64,000 nucleotides of DNA from Oscillospiraceae bacterium (GCA_015067545.1 SVMG01000001.1:1-64000); one strand, 5' to 3'; numbered from the stretch's first letter, positions 35,486-45,052 are shown. Translations and numbers: made by a program. The notes: generated by a model from the letters alone, not told the origin.

Positions 35486-37313
35486 CGCACTGCACCTCCT
35501 TCAACAGGCAGTTTGCGCCACAGCCCGCACAGCCATGGCGGCAGTCGGGTGTGATCGCACCCGCATATGCCTGTTTGCGCTCGCGCAGCAGGAATTTTTT
35601 ATTCACGCCCACATCCATGGTATCCCAGGGGAGGATCTCGTCTTCTGCATAGCCACGGGTCGTATAGAAAGCGGCATCAATGCCGTATTTTTTCATGGCA
35701 TTCTGCCAGATATCATAGCGGAAGTACTCGTCCCATCCATCCAGACGGGCACCTTGCAGGCTCGCTTCTTCAATAACAGGCGCCAGCCGACGGTCGCCAC
35801 GGGCAAAAACTGCCTCCAGGCGGCTCAGATCCGGTTCATGGTAATTATATTCTATGGACTTGGAATAGAAATGATCCTTCAACAGCTTGCAGCGCCGCAG
35901 ATACTCATCCGGTGTGATCTGTTTTTCCCACTGGAACGGGGTGTGAGGCTTGGGTACAAAATACGCCGTTGCAACATGTACGCGCAATCCGCGTTTTTTG
36001 TTGACAGCATGCTCCTTCCAGGCCTGGATCACTTTATATACCAGCTCCGCAATGCCCAGGACATCTTCGTCGGTTTCCGTGGGCAGACCCAGCATGAAAT
36101 AGAGCTTGACATTGTTCCATCCACCTGAAAATGCGTTGATACAGGTGGTAAGGATCTCGTCCTCGGTCAGGTTTTTGTTGATCACATCCCGCAGCCGCTG
36201 AGTGCCGGCCTCCGGAGCAAAGGTCAGTCCGCTTTTGCGAACTGTCTGCAATTTTTCCATCAGCTCCCGGGAAAAATTGTCCGCGCGCAGAGAGGGAACA
36301 GAGAGGTTAACACGATTTTGTTCACAATAGGGGATCATCTGATCAGTTAGTTCCTTTAAGCCCCGGTAGTCCGATGTAGACAGGCTGGACAGCGTGATCT
36401 CATTGATTCCGGAATCTTCCAGAGTTTCTACTGCCTGGCGATACAGCACATCGGGAGTCTTTTTTCGCACAGGACGGCAGGAAAAACCTGCCTGGCAGAA
36501 ACGGCAGCCCCGGATACAGCCGCGGAACACCTCAAGATTCGCACGATCGTGGACGATTTCTGTGGACGCGACGATGGTCTTGGTGGGCCAGTAGGATTCA
36601 TCCAGATTCTCGATGATCCGCTTGGTGATCTTCCTTGGTGCGCCATTGTGCGGCACGATAGCCGCAAGTGTACCATCTTCGTTATACTCATGCCGATAAA
36701 AGGACGGTACATAAATGCCGGGGATCTTTGCGACCTCCTGCAGGAAGGTATCTTTTGACCAAGCTTCAGCCTTTGCGCAGTCGTAGAGGGCAATAATTTC
36801 CTGGGTGATCTCCTCGCCCTCGCCAAGAGAAAAGAAGTCCACAAAGGGTGCCAGCGGCTCCGGATTGAAGGTGCACACGCCTCCGGCGAACACAATGTTC
36901 TTCAGATCCTTTCGCTGATCCGAGTGGAGCGGGATACCGGCAAGGCGAAGCATATTCAGAATGTTGGAATACGACATTTCGTACCCAACAGTGAAAGCGA
37001 TCATGTCAAAATCCTTTACAGGATCCTGGCTTTCCAGTGCCCACAGGGGCAGGTGATTTTGGCGCATGGTTTCTTCCATGTCTCCCCAGGGGGCAAAGAC
37101 GCGCTCGCACCACACACCGTCCATCTGATTCATGACGCCATAAAGGATCCGCATGCCCAAATTGGACATGCCGATCTCATAGGTATCCGGGAAACAAAAT
37201 GCAATACGCACCCGGACATCCGACAGGTTTTTCTTAATTTCGTTGAACTCCCCACCGGTGTACCTGGCAGGTTTTTGCACGGTGGGCAGGATTCTTTTGC
37301 GTAAATCGGTCAT
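35478..37313 (-). CDS. TIGR03960 family radical SAM protein with B12-binding-like domain
   Basis: A 611-residue radical SAM enzyme. The N-terminal 180 residues (FPDTYEIGMSNLGMRILY, then FAGGVCTFNPEPLAPFVD) resemble the cobalamin-binding-type domain of this family. The radical SAM cluster motif is RGCIRGCRFCQAG near residue 262. The C-terminus has a Cys-rich knot (CRHGCAGCGANC) that could bind metal. In Clostridia this gene commonly neighbours TIGR03936, an M50 protease and ribosome-related genes; a role in ribosome or tRNA modification has been guessed from context only. Confidence 0.92.
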   Translation of the reverse strand: MTDLRKRILPTVQKPARYTGGEFNEIKKNLSDVRVRIAFCFPDTYEIGMSNLGMRILYGVMNQMDGVWCERVFAPWGDMEETMRQNHLPLWALESQDPVKDFDMIAFTVGYEMSYSNILNMLRLAGIPLHSDQRKDLKNIVFAGGVCTFNPEPLAPFVDFFSLGEGEEITQEIIALYDCAKAEAWSKDTFLQEVAKIPGIYVPSFYRHEYNEDGTLAAIVPHNGAPRKITKRIIENLDESYWPTKTIVASTEIVHDRANLEVFRGCIRGCRFCQAGFSCRPVRKKTPDVLYRQAVETLEDSGINEITLSSLSTSDYRGLKELTDQMIPYCEQNRVNLSVPSLRADNFSRELMEKLQTVRKSGLTFAPEAGTQRLRDVINKNLTEDEILTTCINAFSGGWNNVKLYFMLGLPTETDEDVLGIAELVYKVIQAWKEHAVNKKRGLRVHVATAYFVPKPHTPFQWEKQITPDEYLRRCKLLKDHFYSKSIEYNYHEPDLSRLEAVFARGDRRLAPVIEEASLQGARLDGWDEYFRYDIWQNAMKKYGIDAAFYTTRGYAEDEILPWDTMDVGVNKKFLLRERKQAYAGAITPDCRHGCAGCGANCLLKEVQCDA

Positions 37314-37921
37314 GGCCGTACCTCATTGTGTATAGTATGACTATTGTACTGCCAAAAGGGTATCTTTGCAAGAGAATTTTCCCTGTGAATTCTTTGCAGA
37401 AGACAAATGCCCAGTGTAATTGTCATAATACCGGTTTTTGATGCCAATAAGATTGTTAAAAGGATAATCACAAAGACAGTTCCCCGGAGTATCCAGCGCT
37501 GTAATTTTTCCGCGTTTGGTGGTGCAAGTAATCCGAAAATGATTCCATGCAAGACGCGCCCACCGTCCATGGGCAGTACTGGGATCATATTGTAAAGTGC
37601 GTGCACAAGACCGCACACAGCTGTTCTGGGTAGCCAGCGGACAAATAAAAGCAGACATAGCGATCCCAATGGACCGGCCATTGCGGAAACGATCTCCCGG
37701 ATACCGGACATAGGCTGGGTTTTCATCACGATTCCCCGACCACTGATCAGGACGCATTCAATGCTGCCACCCAGAAGATAAATGGCAAATGCATGACAAA
37801 GCTCGTGCACCGCCACGGCCAGTAGGACAGCACCGACCCATTGCAGGGGAAGTAATATAACCAGTGCGGCCAAAAAGATCAGCGCACCGGCTGATATTTG
37901 AAAATTCAGTTTGCTATCCAC
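37310..37921 (-). CDS. M50 site-2 protease, SpoIVFB-like
   Basis: A 203-residue intramembrane metalloprotease with about five hydrophobic segments. HELCH near residue 39 gives the zinc-binding His pair and Glu, and MDGGR near 118 gives the third ligand of the LDG motif. SpoIVFB proteases cut the membrane-bound precursor of sigma-K during sporulation. Start is GTG at 37921 and it overlaps the preceding 85-residue gene. In Bacillus the partner gene is spoIVFA; here a tiny single-pass protein takes that place. Confidence 0.82.
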   Translation of the reverse strand: MDSKLNFQISAGALIFLAALVILLPLQWVGAVLLAVAVHELCHAFAIYLLGGSIECVLISGRGIVMKTQPMSGIREIVSAMAGPLGSLCLLLFVRWLPRTAVCGLVHALYNMIPVLPMDGGRVLHGIIFGLLAPPNAEKLQRWILRGTVFVIILLTILLASKTGIMTITLGICLLQRIHRENSLAKIPFWQYNSHTIHNEVRP

Positions 37922-38171
37922 AATGTGCCCCCTGCAGGATATCTATACAAAAAGAGGAGAAGGCCTCCTTCAAATCGTGTCCCTGCACAAGCTCCTGCGC
38001 CATTTCTTCCAGTGCACCAACGGTAACAGCCCAATCGCCACCAAATGACCAGACGACCGCTAAACAGAGACCTAACGTAAGTAAAGCAAGTGCCGTATAT
38101 TTTAGCCATATTTTTTGGGTAGTTACGCGATTAGCGTCTCCTGACAGTCCGTAGTTGATCTGATAATTCAT
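37914..38171 (-). CDS. small single-pass membrane protein upstream of the M50 protease
   Basis: An 85-residue protein with one membrane segment (about residues 24-44) and a short extracytoplasmic tail with two Cys residues. It overlaps the M50 gene by eight bases, so it is co-translated and could regulate the protease as SpoIVFA does, but it lacks the LytM domain of SpoIVFA. I do not recognise a family. Confidence 0.6.
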   Translation of the reverse strand: MNYQINYGLSGDANRVTTQKIWLKYTALALLTLGLCLAVVWSFGGDWAVTVGALEEMAQELVQGHDLKEAFSSFCIDILQGAHCG

Positions 38172-38242
38172 TCTGATCCCCCCACTGTACTATACGGGCA
38201 TGGAGGCAACTTATGCTTTCAGGGAAAAAACTGCAGCGGCAC

Positions 38243-38271
38243 TTGACAATAGGCAAGATTTTCATTATAAT
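38243..38271 (+). promoter_or_regulatory. promoter of tRNA-Pro(CGG)
   Basis: Consensus TTGACA (38243-38248) and TATAAT (38266-38271), spacing 17. Confidence 0.9.
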
Positions 38272-38282
38272 GCTCTAGGTAT

Positions 38283-38359
38283 CGGGGTGTGGCGAAGTTT
38301 GGTATCGCGCTTGGTTCGGGTCCAAGAGGCCTCGGGTTCGAATCCCGACACTCCGACCA
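38283..38359 (+). tRNA. tRNA-Pro (anticodon CGG)
   Basis: A 77-base tRNA with encoded CCA. The acceptor CGGGGTG pairs with CACTCCG, the anticodon loop TTCGGGT reads CGG (proline), and the T-loop has TTCGAAT. It is very similar to tRNA-Pro(GGG) on the other strand at 34.4 kb. Confidence 0.95.
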
Positions 38360-38360
38360 T

Positions 38361-38394
38361 AAAATACCGGATAGCATTTGCTATCCGGTATTTT
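38361..38394 (+). terminator. terminator of tRNA-Pro(CGG)
   Basis: A 15-bp stem (38361-38375 with 38380-38394, loop ATTT) ending in TTTT. Confidence 0.9.
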
Positions 38395-38400
38395 ATATTT

Positions 38401-38666
38401 TGGTCTTGTGTCGGGATTCGAAAGGCCGTTAAGAAAACATGCCGGGGGCATGTTTTTAGGCCGTGGGAGAATCCCATAATATGTGGATGCATCCCGTAGG
38501 GGTGTAGACACATATTATGTTCGTTTAGTGAAATCCAACAGCTACGTTCCAAATAAAAACCGGATAGCTTTTGCTATCCGGTATTTTTTATTTTGGTTTG
38601 TGTGGGGATTCGAAAGGCTGTTAAGAAAACATGCTGGGGGCATGTTTTTAGACCGTGGAAAATCCC
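38401..38666 (+). repeat. two copies of a tRNA-linked repeat element
   Basis: Copy 1 (38401-38475) starts with an inverted copy of the tRNA-Pro 3' end (TGGTC, then GTGTCGGGATTCGAA) and continues into a core with AAAACATGCCGGGGGCATGTTTTT, closing with GAATCCC that pairs with the GGGATTC. A hairpin at 38475-38519 follows (CATAATATGTG and its complement). A second terminator near 38556-38590 is followed by a diverged copy 2 (38594-38666). The core matches that of the tRNA-Ser repeats at 24.7-25.3 kb in opposite map orientation. Confidence 0.85.
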
Positions 38667-38696
38667 TCTGCTGGCAAGAAAATTGGCGTTTCTTTG

Positions 38697-38725
38697 TTGC
38701 AATCATAACTCGATTGTGGTATTAT
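38697..38725 (+). promoter_or_regulatory. promoter of the lipoprotein gene
   Basis: TTGCAA at 38697-38702 and TATTAT at 38720-38725, spacing 17. Confidence 0.75.
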
Positions 38726-38753
38726 TAGGTAATAAATTAATGGAGGATCCCAA

Positions 38754-39545
38754 ATGAAAAAGATATTGCTTGTTGTACTGACTTTTTTCCTGTGTGTCAG
38801 CATGTTTGGCTGCGCCCAGACGCAGGATCCGCAACAGGATCAAGTGCCTGCGCCGGAAATGAAAACAGAGATCCTTGGAAATTGGATCTGTGTTGGCGAT
38901 AATACTACCGCCGCCTTTCAAGCAGACGGCGCCGGCGTGTTGTCTGGAAAAAATGTAACCTGGAAATATGATCCTGAGTCAAACAGCTACATGATCACAG
39001 ATGAGGATACTTACACTGCGCTGTTTGATATCCAGGAGGGCATCGAGCATCTGTCCGTGGATGGTAAGGATTATTATCGGCCGCATGACCAGCAAAAGGC
39101 AGTGCAATTGGTGGTTGCCAAGCGCCGCGAGGACATTGCCAAACGGGTTTCCGGTATGAGAAAAATTCAGCTGGATACCACCTATGTGCTGACGGATAAT
39201 ATGACTATAAAATTCACGGATATCACCAGACAGGATGAGGATATTCTGATGGCTTCTTATTCCGTGACCAATTATCGTCCTGAAACGATGCTGGAGCCGA
39301 TCTGTTCTGAGCTGAGCGGAAAATGCTATATTGCAGGCCAGGCAAAGGCGATGGATATCTATGGTATGCTTGAGTTTGCCTACCCCATTGAATCCGGTGA
39401 GACGGTAGAGGGCATAGTTATGCTGTGCGAGCTTATCGATGTGGTTCAGCCGACTGTCCAGCAATATGGGGAGCTGACCGGTGTAATTCACTTTGGCCTG
39501 TACGGAACACATTACTATTTGGATCTTAACGAATACTTTAACTAA
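38754..39545 (+). CDS. lipoprotein of unknown function
   Basis: A 263-residue secreted lipoprotein. The signal peptide (residues 1-19) ends in the lipobox MFGC with the lipidated Cys at 20, followed by a Gln/Pro-rich tether. The mature part appears beta-rich (ILGNWICVGDNTTAAFQADG), reminiscent of small outer-surface beta-sandwich proteins. No catalytic motif was found. GGAGG lies upstream of the ATG and it has its own promoter. Confidence 0.8.
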   Translation: MKKILLVVLTFFLCVSMFGCAQTQDPQQDQVPAPEMKTEILGNWICVGDNTTAAFQADGAGVLSGKNVTWKYDPESNSYMITDEDTYTALFDIQEGIEHLSVDGKDYYRPHDQQKAVQLVVAKRREDIAKRVSGMRKIQLDTTYVLTDNMTIKFTDITRQDEDILMASYSVTNYRPETMLEPICSELSGKCYIAGQAKAMDIYGMLEFAYPIESGETVEGIVMLCELIDVVQPTVQQYGELTGVIHFGLYGTHYYLDLNEYFN

Positions 39546-39681
39546 GGATCTTCCTCTGCAATAGAACCGTCTACAGCAAATTCGCAACCATCCATTAAGG
39601 ACCAAGGGAATTCAAACCATGCAGCTGTAATCGGTTTAGTTTATAAAAATTCAAGATTAAATTACCAAGAGGCGACCAAGA

Positions 39682-40470
39682 TTGAGAATTATCGATTTTC
39701 ATGTGCATGTTTACCCGGATACCATTGCCCGCAAGGCTGCTGATAATGTCCGGGAGTTCTATGACGGAATCGGCAATAACAGTATTGACGGCAGTGTAGA
39801 AACCTTGCTGCAGCGCGGCAAGCAGGCAGGAATTGCGGAATTTGCGATTCTTCCCGTAGCGACGAAGCCGGAGCGCACACGACACATTAACGAATTTATC
39901 GTCCAGCAGGCCGCGGCACATTCTGAATTCTACGGCTTCGGCACTGTCCATGCGGATATGGAAGGCTTGATGGACGAGGTGGACTTCATTCAGCACAGCG
40001 GTCTGCGCGGAATTAAGATCCATCCGGATTATCAGACCTTTGCCATTGACGATCCGCGGATGTTTCCGGTGTACGAGCAGATCCAGGGCGTTATGCCCAT
40101 CGTGTTCCACATGGGTGATCTGCGCTACGATTATTCACATCCTGCCAGACTGCGTAATGTACTGAAGCAGTTCCCAAATTTGCAGGCAGTAGCTGCGCAT
40201 TTTGGCGGATATCAGATGCGGGATGTGGCCAGGGAAGTGCTTACCGACACCAAATGTCTATTTGATACCTCCAGCTCGCTGATGTTTATGGAGCCCGGCG
40301 TGGCAGAGGAGTATATCCGCCATTACGGTGCAGAGCGCTTCATGTACGGAACAGACTTTCCTATGTGGGACCCTGTGGTTGAGGTAGAACGCTTTTTTAA
40401 TCTGGACTTAACTGACGACGAAAAAGAGCAAATAGCCTGGAAAACGGCTGCCCAGCTTCTCAAATTGTAA
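39682..40470 (+). CDS. amidohydrolase-2 family metal-dependent hydrolase
   Basis: A 262-residue TIM-barrel hydrolase. IIDFHVHVYP at the start gives the H-x-H metal site, GIKIHPDYQ near residue 112 and VFHMGD near 138 give further His residues, and YGTDFPMW near 218 has the conserved Asp. The family includes decarboxylases and lactonases; the substrate is unknown. It starts with TTG, with AGAGG upstream. The PHP-domain gene follows after about 50 bases and may be co-expressed. Confidence 0.83.
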   Translation: MRIIDFHVHVYPDTIARKAADNVREFYDGIGNNSIDGSVETLLQRGKQAGIAEFAILPVATKPERTRHINEFIVQQAAAHSEFYGFGTVHADMEGLMDEVDFIQHSGLRGIKIHPDYQTFAIDDPRMFPVYEQIQGVMPIVFHMGDLRYDYSHPARLRNVLKQFPNLQAVAAHFGGYQMRDVAREVLTDTKCLFDTSSSLMFMEPGVAEEYIRHYGAERFMYGTDFPMWDPVVEVERFFNLDLTDDEKEQIAWKTAAQLLKL

Positions 40471-40519
40471 ACCACAGTGTTATTGCAGGAAAAATAGTAA
40501 CGGATTTGAGGGATACGTG

Positions 40520-41542
40520 ATGAAGTATTTACTTGGCGCAAATGAAAACTTCTATAAAGCATGTATGCACACCCATTCTACAGTTTCTGACGGTATACAT
40601 GATCCTGAAGATGTAAAGAGACATTACATTCAGCACGGCTACAGCATTGTTGCTTTCACCGATCATAACGTGCTTGTTCCGCATCCGGAGCTGAAGGACG
40701 ACAATTTCCTTCCGATCACCTCCTATGAATTTGCGATTCCCAGCGGCGGCTCAGGGCCTTTATGCAAGGTGTTTCATATGAATCTGTACGCAAAAGAGGA
40801 AATGAACGATGTTCAGGTCTGTCTGGACAGCACTGCTTATGTGGTGGATCAGGATAAGGAGCATCTGAAGCACATCAAATATACCGGCAAGGATCAGTAC
40901 CTCCCTTACTGTCCGGAGTCCGTCAACAAGGTGATCCGCGAGGCGCACAAACATGGCTTTCTGACCTGTTATAACCATCCTGCGTGGTCAAATGAAACAA
41001 TTTTTGATTTTATCCAGTATAACGGCTATCAGTTCTTTGAAGTTTTTAATACCGGTAGTCATTATTCTGTGAAGAATACCATCACGGAGTGGAATCTCAG
41101 GGATTTTCACACGCTGCTGAAAATGGGGCACAGAGTGTATCCGATCTTTGCGGATGATGCGCATATTATATCTGAGACAGACGGCCCGTATTCCCTTGCC
41201 TTTAAGGGGTATATCATGATCAATGCGCCCGAACTGGAATATAGTGCTGTGATCAGAGCATTGGAAGCCGGAGATTTTTATGCCTCAATGGGACCGGAGA
41301 TTAAAGCAATCTACCTGGAAGACAATAAATTCTGTGTTCATACCTCTGATGCCGCTGAGATCAGAATTGTTACAGCCGGACGCAACGGTGTTCGTGTTGC
41401 AGCAGAACCCGGAAGTACAGTTCATTATGCAGAACATGTATTGATTCCCGGAACTTACGATTTCGTGCGAGTAGAAGTGCTGGATAGCCAAGGAAAAATC
41501 GCCATCTCCAGAGGTTATTTTGAGGATGAGCTTGAAGCCTGA
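40520..41542 (+). CDS. PHP-domain phosphoesterase
   Basis: A 341-residue protein with an N-terminal polymerase-and-histidinol-phosphatase (PHP) domain: MHTHSTVSDG near residue 14, FTDHN near 47 and CYNHPAW near 152 supply metal-binding His and Asp residues. The C-terminal 80 residues appear beta-rich. The family hydrolyses phosphate esters or nucleotides; the substrate is unknown. ATG at 40520 is chosen for spacing from GAGGG; GTG at 40517 is possible. Confidence 0.83.
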   Translation: MKYLLGANENFYKACMHTHSTVSDGIHDPEDVKRHYIQHGYSIVAFTDHNVLVPHPELKDDNFLPITSYEFAIPSGGSGPLCKVFHMNLYAKEEMNDVQVCLDSTAYVVDQDKEHLKHIKYTGKDQYLPYCPESVNKVIREAHKHGFLTCYNHPAWSNETIFDFIQYNGYQFFEVFNTGSHYSVKNTITEWNLRDFHTLLKMGHRVYPIFADDAHIISETDGPYSLAFKGYIMINAPELEYSAVIRALEAGDFYASMGPEIKAIYLEDNKFCVHTSDAAEIRIVTAGRNGVRVAAEPGSTVHYAEHVLIPGTYDFVRVEVLDSQGKIAISRGYFEDELEA

Positions 41543-41553
41543 TATGCTTAATA

Positions 41554-41584
41554 AAAGAGCCTGTTGCACCGCAACAGGCTCTTT
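41554..41584. terminator. terminator between the PHP gene and ilvE
   Basis: A 14-bp stem (41554-41567 with 41571-41584, loop ACC) between convergent genes; it also ends the long reverse-strand branched-chain operon. Confidence 0.88.
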
Positions 41585-41599
41585 CTTATTTGTATTTTG

Positions 41600-42673
41600 T
41601 TACTTGCCGACTTTGACACGCCAGCCCATCTCATCGGGGAGTTTGCCCAGCTGAATACCGGTGATGGTATCGTAAAGCTTGTGGCTCAGCTCGCCGGTCT
41701 GGCCGTCTTTGATGGTCATCACATCGTCCTTATAGCGCAGCTTGCCCACAGGGGAGATGACAGCAGCAGTGCCGGTGCCAAAGCACTCTTCCAAAGTGCC
41801 GTCTGCCTGGGCCTGCAGCAGCTCGTCAACGGAGATCTTACGTTCTTCAACCTCATAGCCCCAATTCCTGCAAAGCTGAATAACGGAGTTACGGGTAATA
41901 CCGGGCAGGATGGAACCGCTGAGAGCCGGTGTGACCACCTTGCCGGCGATCTTGAAGAAGATGTTCATTGCGCCAACTTCTTCAATGTACTTGCGCTCCA
42001 CACCGTCCAGCCACAGAACCTGGGAGAAGCCTGCATCGTGCGCCTTCTGCTGTGCGATCAGACTGGCAGCGTAGTTACCGCCGGTCTTTGCAAAGCCAAT
42101 ACCGCCGCGGACTGCACGGACATACTCATCCTCGATCCAAATGCCCACAGGAGCAAGGCCGCTCTCATAATAAGCGCCGCTGGGGGAGAGGATGACCATG
42201 AACAAATAGGTCTTGGAGGGAGCAACGCCCAGGAATTCATCGGTTGCAATGATGAACGGGCGGATATACAGTGACGTGCCGGGATCAGAGGGAATCCAGT
42301 CGCGGTCAACGTCAACTACCGTGCTGACGGCCTGTACGAAATCCTCCACAGGAATCTGCGGGATCACCAGACGATCGTTGGTATTGTTGGTACGCTTAGC
42401 GTTCATATCGGGACGGAACAGATACACATTGCCGTCGGGATTCTTGTATGCCTTCAGACCCTCAAACATTTCCTGACCATAGTGGTATACCATGGCAGCA
42501 GGGGAGAGGCTGATGTTGTGGAAGGGCTCTACCCGGGGGTCGTGCCAGCCCTTGCCCTCGGTGTAGTTCATAACGAACATATGATCCGTGAAGATCTTGC
42601 CGAAGCCCAGCTTCTGTCCGGGAACAGGCTTCTGCTTGGGCTCGGTGGTTTTGATGATTTTGATATCCAGCAT
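41600..42673 (-). CDS. ilvE: branched-chain amino acid aminotransferase
   Basis: A class IV PLP aminotransferase that interconverts branched-chain 2-oxoacids with valine, leucine and isoleucine. At 357 residues it is the longer BCAT type. It shows HYGQEMFEGLKAY near residue 63, the KTGGNYAASL segment near 195, the PLP lysine in GVERKYIEEVGAMN near 222 and the TGTAA loop near 312. It is the last gene of a seven-gene reverse operon that begins with an acyl-CoA synthetase fusion and a valine-type T-box, so it would convert the 2-oxoacids made by the ferredoxin oxidoreductase to amino acids. Confidence 0.96.
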   Translation of the reverse strand: MLDIKIIKTTEPKQKPVPGQKLGFGKIFTDHMFVMNYTEGKGWHDPRVEPFHNISLSPAAMVYHYGQEMFEGLKAYKNPDGNVYLFRPDMNAKRTNNTNDRLVIPQIPVEDFVQAVSTVVDVDRDWIPSDPGTSLYIRPFIIATDEFLGVAPSKTYLFMVILSPSGAYYESGLAPVGIWIEDEYVRAVRGGIGFAKTGGNYAASLIAQQKAHDAGFSQVLWLDGVERKYIEEVGAMNIFFKIAGKVVTPALSGSILPGITRNSVIQLCRNWGYEVEERKISVDELLQAQADGTLEECFGTGTAAVISPVGKLRYKDDVMTIKDGQTGELSHKLYDTITGIQLGKLPDEMGWRVKVGK

Positions 42674-42689
42674 GTTAACGCCTTCTTTC

Positions 42690-43223
42690 TCAGAAATCGT
42701 GGCCGGCCTGCAATGCCTTGCAGTTTTGCTCGATCAGGCCTGCTTTTTTTGCGGGAATGAATTTTTCGAAGGTAGCCTGGTTGTTGTCAAAGGAAACCGC
42801 ACCGGTCTCCTTGATCAGCTTGCCCATGAGAACCATGTTCGCCAGGGTGGTAAAGCCGGCTTCCTTTGCCATAGCAGACGCGGGAACATAGAAGACCTCC
42901 ACATCCGTGCGTTCCACCTTTTCGGCGATCAAGGTGGAATCCACAATGATCTTGCCGCCGGGAACAACAGCGTCCACGTACTTCATCAAGGAGGGCAGGT
43001 TCATAGCCACCAGCACATCGGGATTGGTGATAATGGGGCTGCCTACAGGTGTATCGGACAGGATGATGCTGCAGTTTGCAGTGCCGCCACGCATTTCAGG
43101 GCCATAAGAGGGCAGCCAGGATACCTGCTTGTCTTCAACAAGACCCTTGTAAGCCAGGAATTTACCGGCAAACAGAATGCCCTGTCCACCGAAGCCTGCA
43201 ATCAGAATTTGCGTCGTTTTCAT
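42690..43223 (-). CDS. 2-oxoacid:ferredoxin oxidoreductase, gamma subunit
   Basis: A 177-residue gamma subunit. [12 protein letters not shown] near residue 10 and [13 protein letters not shown] near 41 are the family signature. With the alpha, beta and delta subunits upstream it forms a four-subunit enzyme that binds coenzyme A and links a 2-oxoacid, CoA and ferredoxin. It overlaps the end of the beta-subunit gene by four bases. The pyruvate version is normally arranged differently, so branched-chain or 2-oxoglutarate use is more likely. Confidence 0.92.
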   Translation of the reverse strand: MKTTQILIAGFGGQGILFAGKFLAYKGLVEDKQVSWLPSYGPEMRGGTANCSIILSDTPVGSPIITNPDVLVAMNLPSLMKYVDAVVPGGKIIVDSTLIAEKVERTDVEVFYVPASAMAKEAGFTTLANMVLMGKLIKETGAVSFDNNQATFEKFIPAKKAGLIEQNCKALQAGHDF

Positions 43224-43978
43224 TTCTGATCCTCCTTTGCAGCGGATCTATCCTTGTAAACGCCAATGGGATAGTAGGGGAGCATATCGCTTTCCACCCA
43301 TTCCAGGGCCTTCTGAGGAGTCATGCCCCAGTTGGTGGGACAAGCGGAAACCACCTCAACAAGGGAGAAGCCCTTGCCGGCGATCTGATTTTCAAAGGCC
43401 TTTTTGATGGCTTTCTTGGCGTTCTTTACATTCTTAACATTGTTCACGGCAACACGGGCCACATACTCAGGGCCTTCCAGGGTTGCCAGCATCTCGCTGA
43501 CGCGGATGGGCCAGCCGCAGTGCTTCACATCACGGCCGTAGGGGGAAGTCTGGGTGACCTGTCCGGGAAGGCTGGTGGGTGCCATCTGACCGCCGGTCAT
43601 GCCGTAAATGGCATTGTTGACAAAGATGATGGTGATGTTTTCATTTCTTGCTGCACTGTGGACAGTCTCGGCCATACCAATGGATGCCAGGTCACCGTCA
43701 CCCTGATATGTAAAGACCACATTCTCAGGACGGCAGCGCTTGATGCCGGTGGCAACAGCAGGAGCGCGTCCGTGCGCGGCTTCGATCATGTCGCAGGCAA
43801 AGTAATCGTATGCCATAACGGCGCAGCCAACAGGTGCAACACCGATGGCCTTGCCTTCAATGCCCAATTCGTCAATGACTTCGGCAACCAACCGGTGGAT
43901 GATGCCGTGGGGGCAGCCGGGGCAATAGTGGAGCACTGCATCGGTCAGTGCCTTGGGTTTTTCAAATACAACTGCCAT
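43220..43978 (-). CDS. 2-oxoacid:ferredoxin oxidoreductase, beta (thiamine diphosphate) subunit
   Basis: A 252-residue TPP-binding subunit. HYCPGCPHG near residue 18 supplies the Cys residues of this subunit type, and [12 protein letters not shown] near 90 with the following Asn is the TPP-magnesium motif. The frame is open to 44002, but ATG at 43978 has AAAGGAG upstream. The GDGD form, in place of GDGDA, still has the first Asp. It lies two bases after the alpha subunit gene. Confidence 0.92.
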   Translation of the reverse strand: MAVVFEKPKALTDAVLHYCPGCPHGIIHRLVAEVIDELGIEGKAIGVAPVGCAVMAYDYFACDMIEAAHGRAPAVATGIKRCRPENVVFTYQGDGDLASIGMAETVHSAARNENITIIFVNNAIYGMTGGQMAPTSLPGQVTQTSPYGRDVKHCGWPIRVSEMLATLEGPEYVARVAVNNVKNVKNAKKAIKKAFENQIAGKGFSLVEVVSACPTNWGMTPQKALEWVESDMLPYYPIGVYKDRSAAKEDQK

Positions 43979-43979
43979 A

Positions 43980-45041
43980 TCAGAACACTCCTTTCGCAGC
44001 ATTGCGGATGGATTCCAGTACCTGGTCGGGGCTGGGGATCATACCGCCGGTACGGTTGCACAGGGAAACAGGCTTCTTACACTGGGTAGCCAGCTTGATA
44101 TCTTCGATCATCTGACCCATGTTCAGCTCCACACTGATGAAGCCTTTGACCTTATCCGCAGCGGCAAGCAACGGCTTCTTGGGGAAGGGCCACAGGGTAA
44201 TGGGACGGATCAGACCTACCTTGATGCCTTCCTCACGGGCGGCAACAACGGCATTCTTAGCAACACGGGAAGCAATGCCGAAGGCAACAACGCAGTACTC
44301 AGCATCTTCCATCATGTACTCTTCCCACATGGGCTCGTTTTCTTCCACGATCTTGTAGCGCTCGTAACGCTCGAAGTTCTTGACTTCCAGTTCCTCGGGC
44401 TTTAAGTACAGGGAGTTAACAATGTTGTGCTTACGCTCACAGTTGGTGCCGGTAAGCGCCCAGGGCTTATCATAATTCTCGATTTCGGCATCCTCGAAGG
44501 AGATGGGTTCCATCATCTGACCGATGGTACCGTCTGCCAGAATCATGGCGGTCATCAGATACTTGTCTGCCAGGTTGAAGCCCTTGATGGTCAAACTTGC
44601 CATTTCCTGTACGGAAGCGGGAGCAAGAACGATCATACGGTAGTCGCCGTGGCCGCCGCCCTTGGTTGCCTGGAAATAGTCGGACTGGGAGGGCTGAATG
44701 CCGCCGAGACCCGGGCCGCCGCGCTGCACATTGACAACGAACGCAGGCACATCAGAGCCGGCAATATAGCTCAGACCCTCGGTCTTCAGGGAGATTCCGG
44801 GGCTGGAGGAGGAGGTCATCACGCGCATACCGGCAGCGGCAGCGCCATAGACCATGTTGATGGATGCAATTTCACTTTCTGCCTGCAGGAAGACACCGCC
44901 GATCTTGGGCATCTTCTTGGCCATATAGGCAGCGATCTCCGTCTGAGGAGTGATGGGGTAACCGAAGTAATGGCGGCAGCCGGCACGGATAGCGGCCTCA
45001 GCGATGGCTTCGTTGCCCTTCATTAGGACTCTTTCTTCCAT
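43980..45041 (-). CDS. vorB: 2-oxoacid:ferredoxin oxidoreductase, alpha subunit (VorB type)
   Basis: A 353-residue subunit beginning [16 protein letters not shown], the VorB hallmark, followed by YPITPQTEI near residue 28 and the GGPGLGG stretch near 108. VorB-type enzymes act on branched-chain 2-oxoacids (2-oxoisovalerate, 2-oxoisocaproate, 3-methyl-2-oxopentanoate) in either direction, depending on ferredoxin redox state. KorA of 2-oxoglutarate enzymes is similar, so substrate choice is inferred mainly from ilvE and the branched-chain T-boxes in the same locus. Confidence 0.9.
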   Translation of the reverse strand: MEERVLMKGNEAIAEAAIRAGCRHYFGYPITPQTEIAAYMAKKMPKIGGVFLQAESEIASINMVYGAAAAGMRVMTSSSSPGISLKTEGLSYIAGSDVPAFVVNVQRGGPGLGGIQPSQSDYFQATKGGGHGDYRMIVLAPASVQEMASLTIKGFNLADKYLMTAMILADGTIGQMMEPISFEDAEIENYDKPWALTGTNCERKHNIVNSLYLKPEELEVKNFERYERYKIVEENEPMWEEYMMEDAEYCVVAFGIASRVAKNAVVAAREEGIKVGLIRPITLWPFPKKPLLAAADKVKGFISVELNMGQMIEDIKLATQCKKPVSLCNRTGGMIPSPDQVLESIRNAAKGVF

Positions 45042-45052
45042 AATTTACCTCC

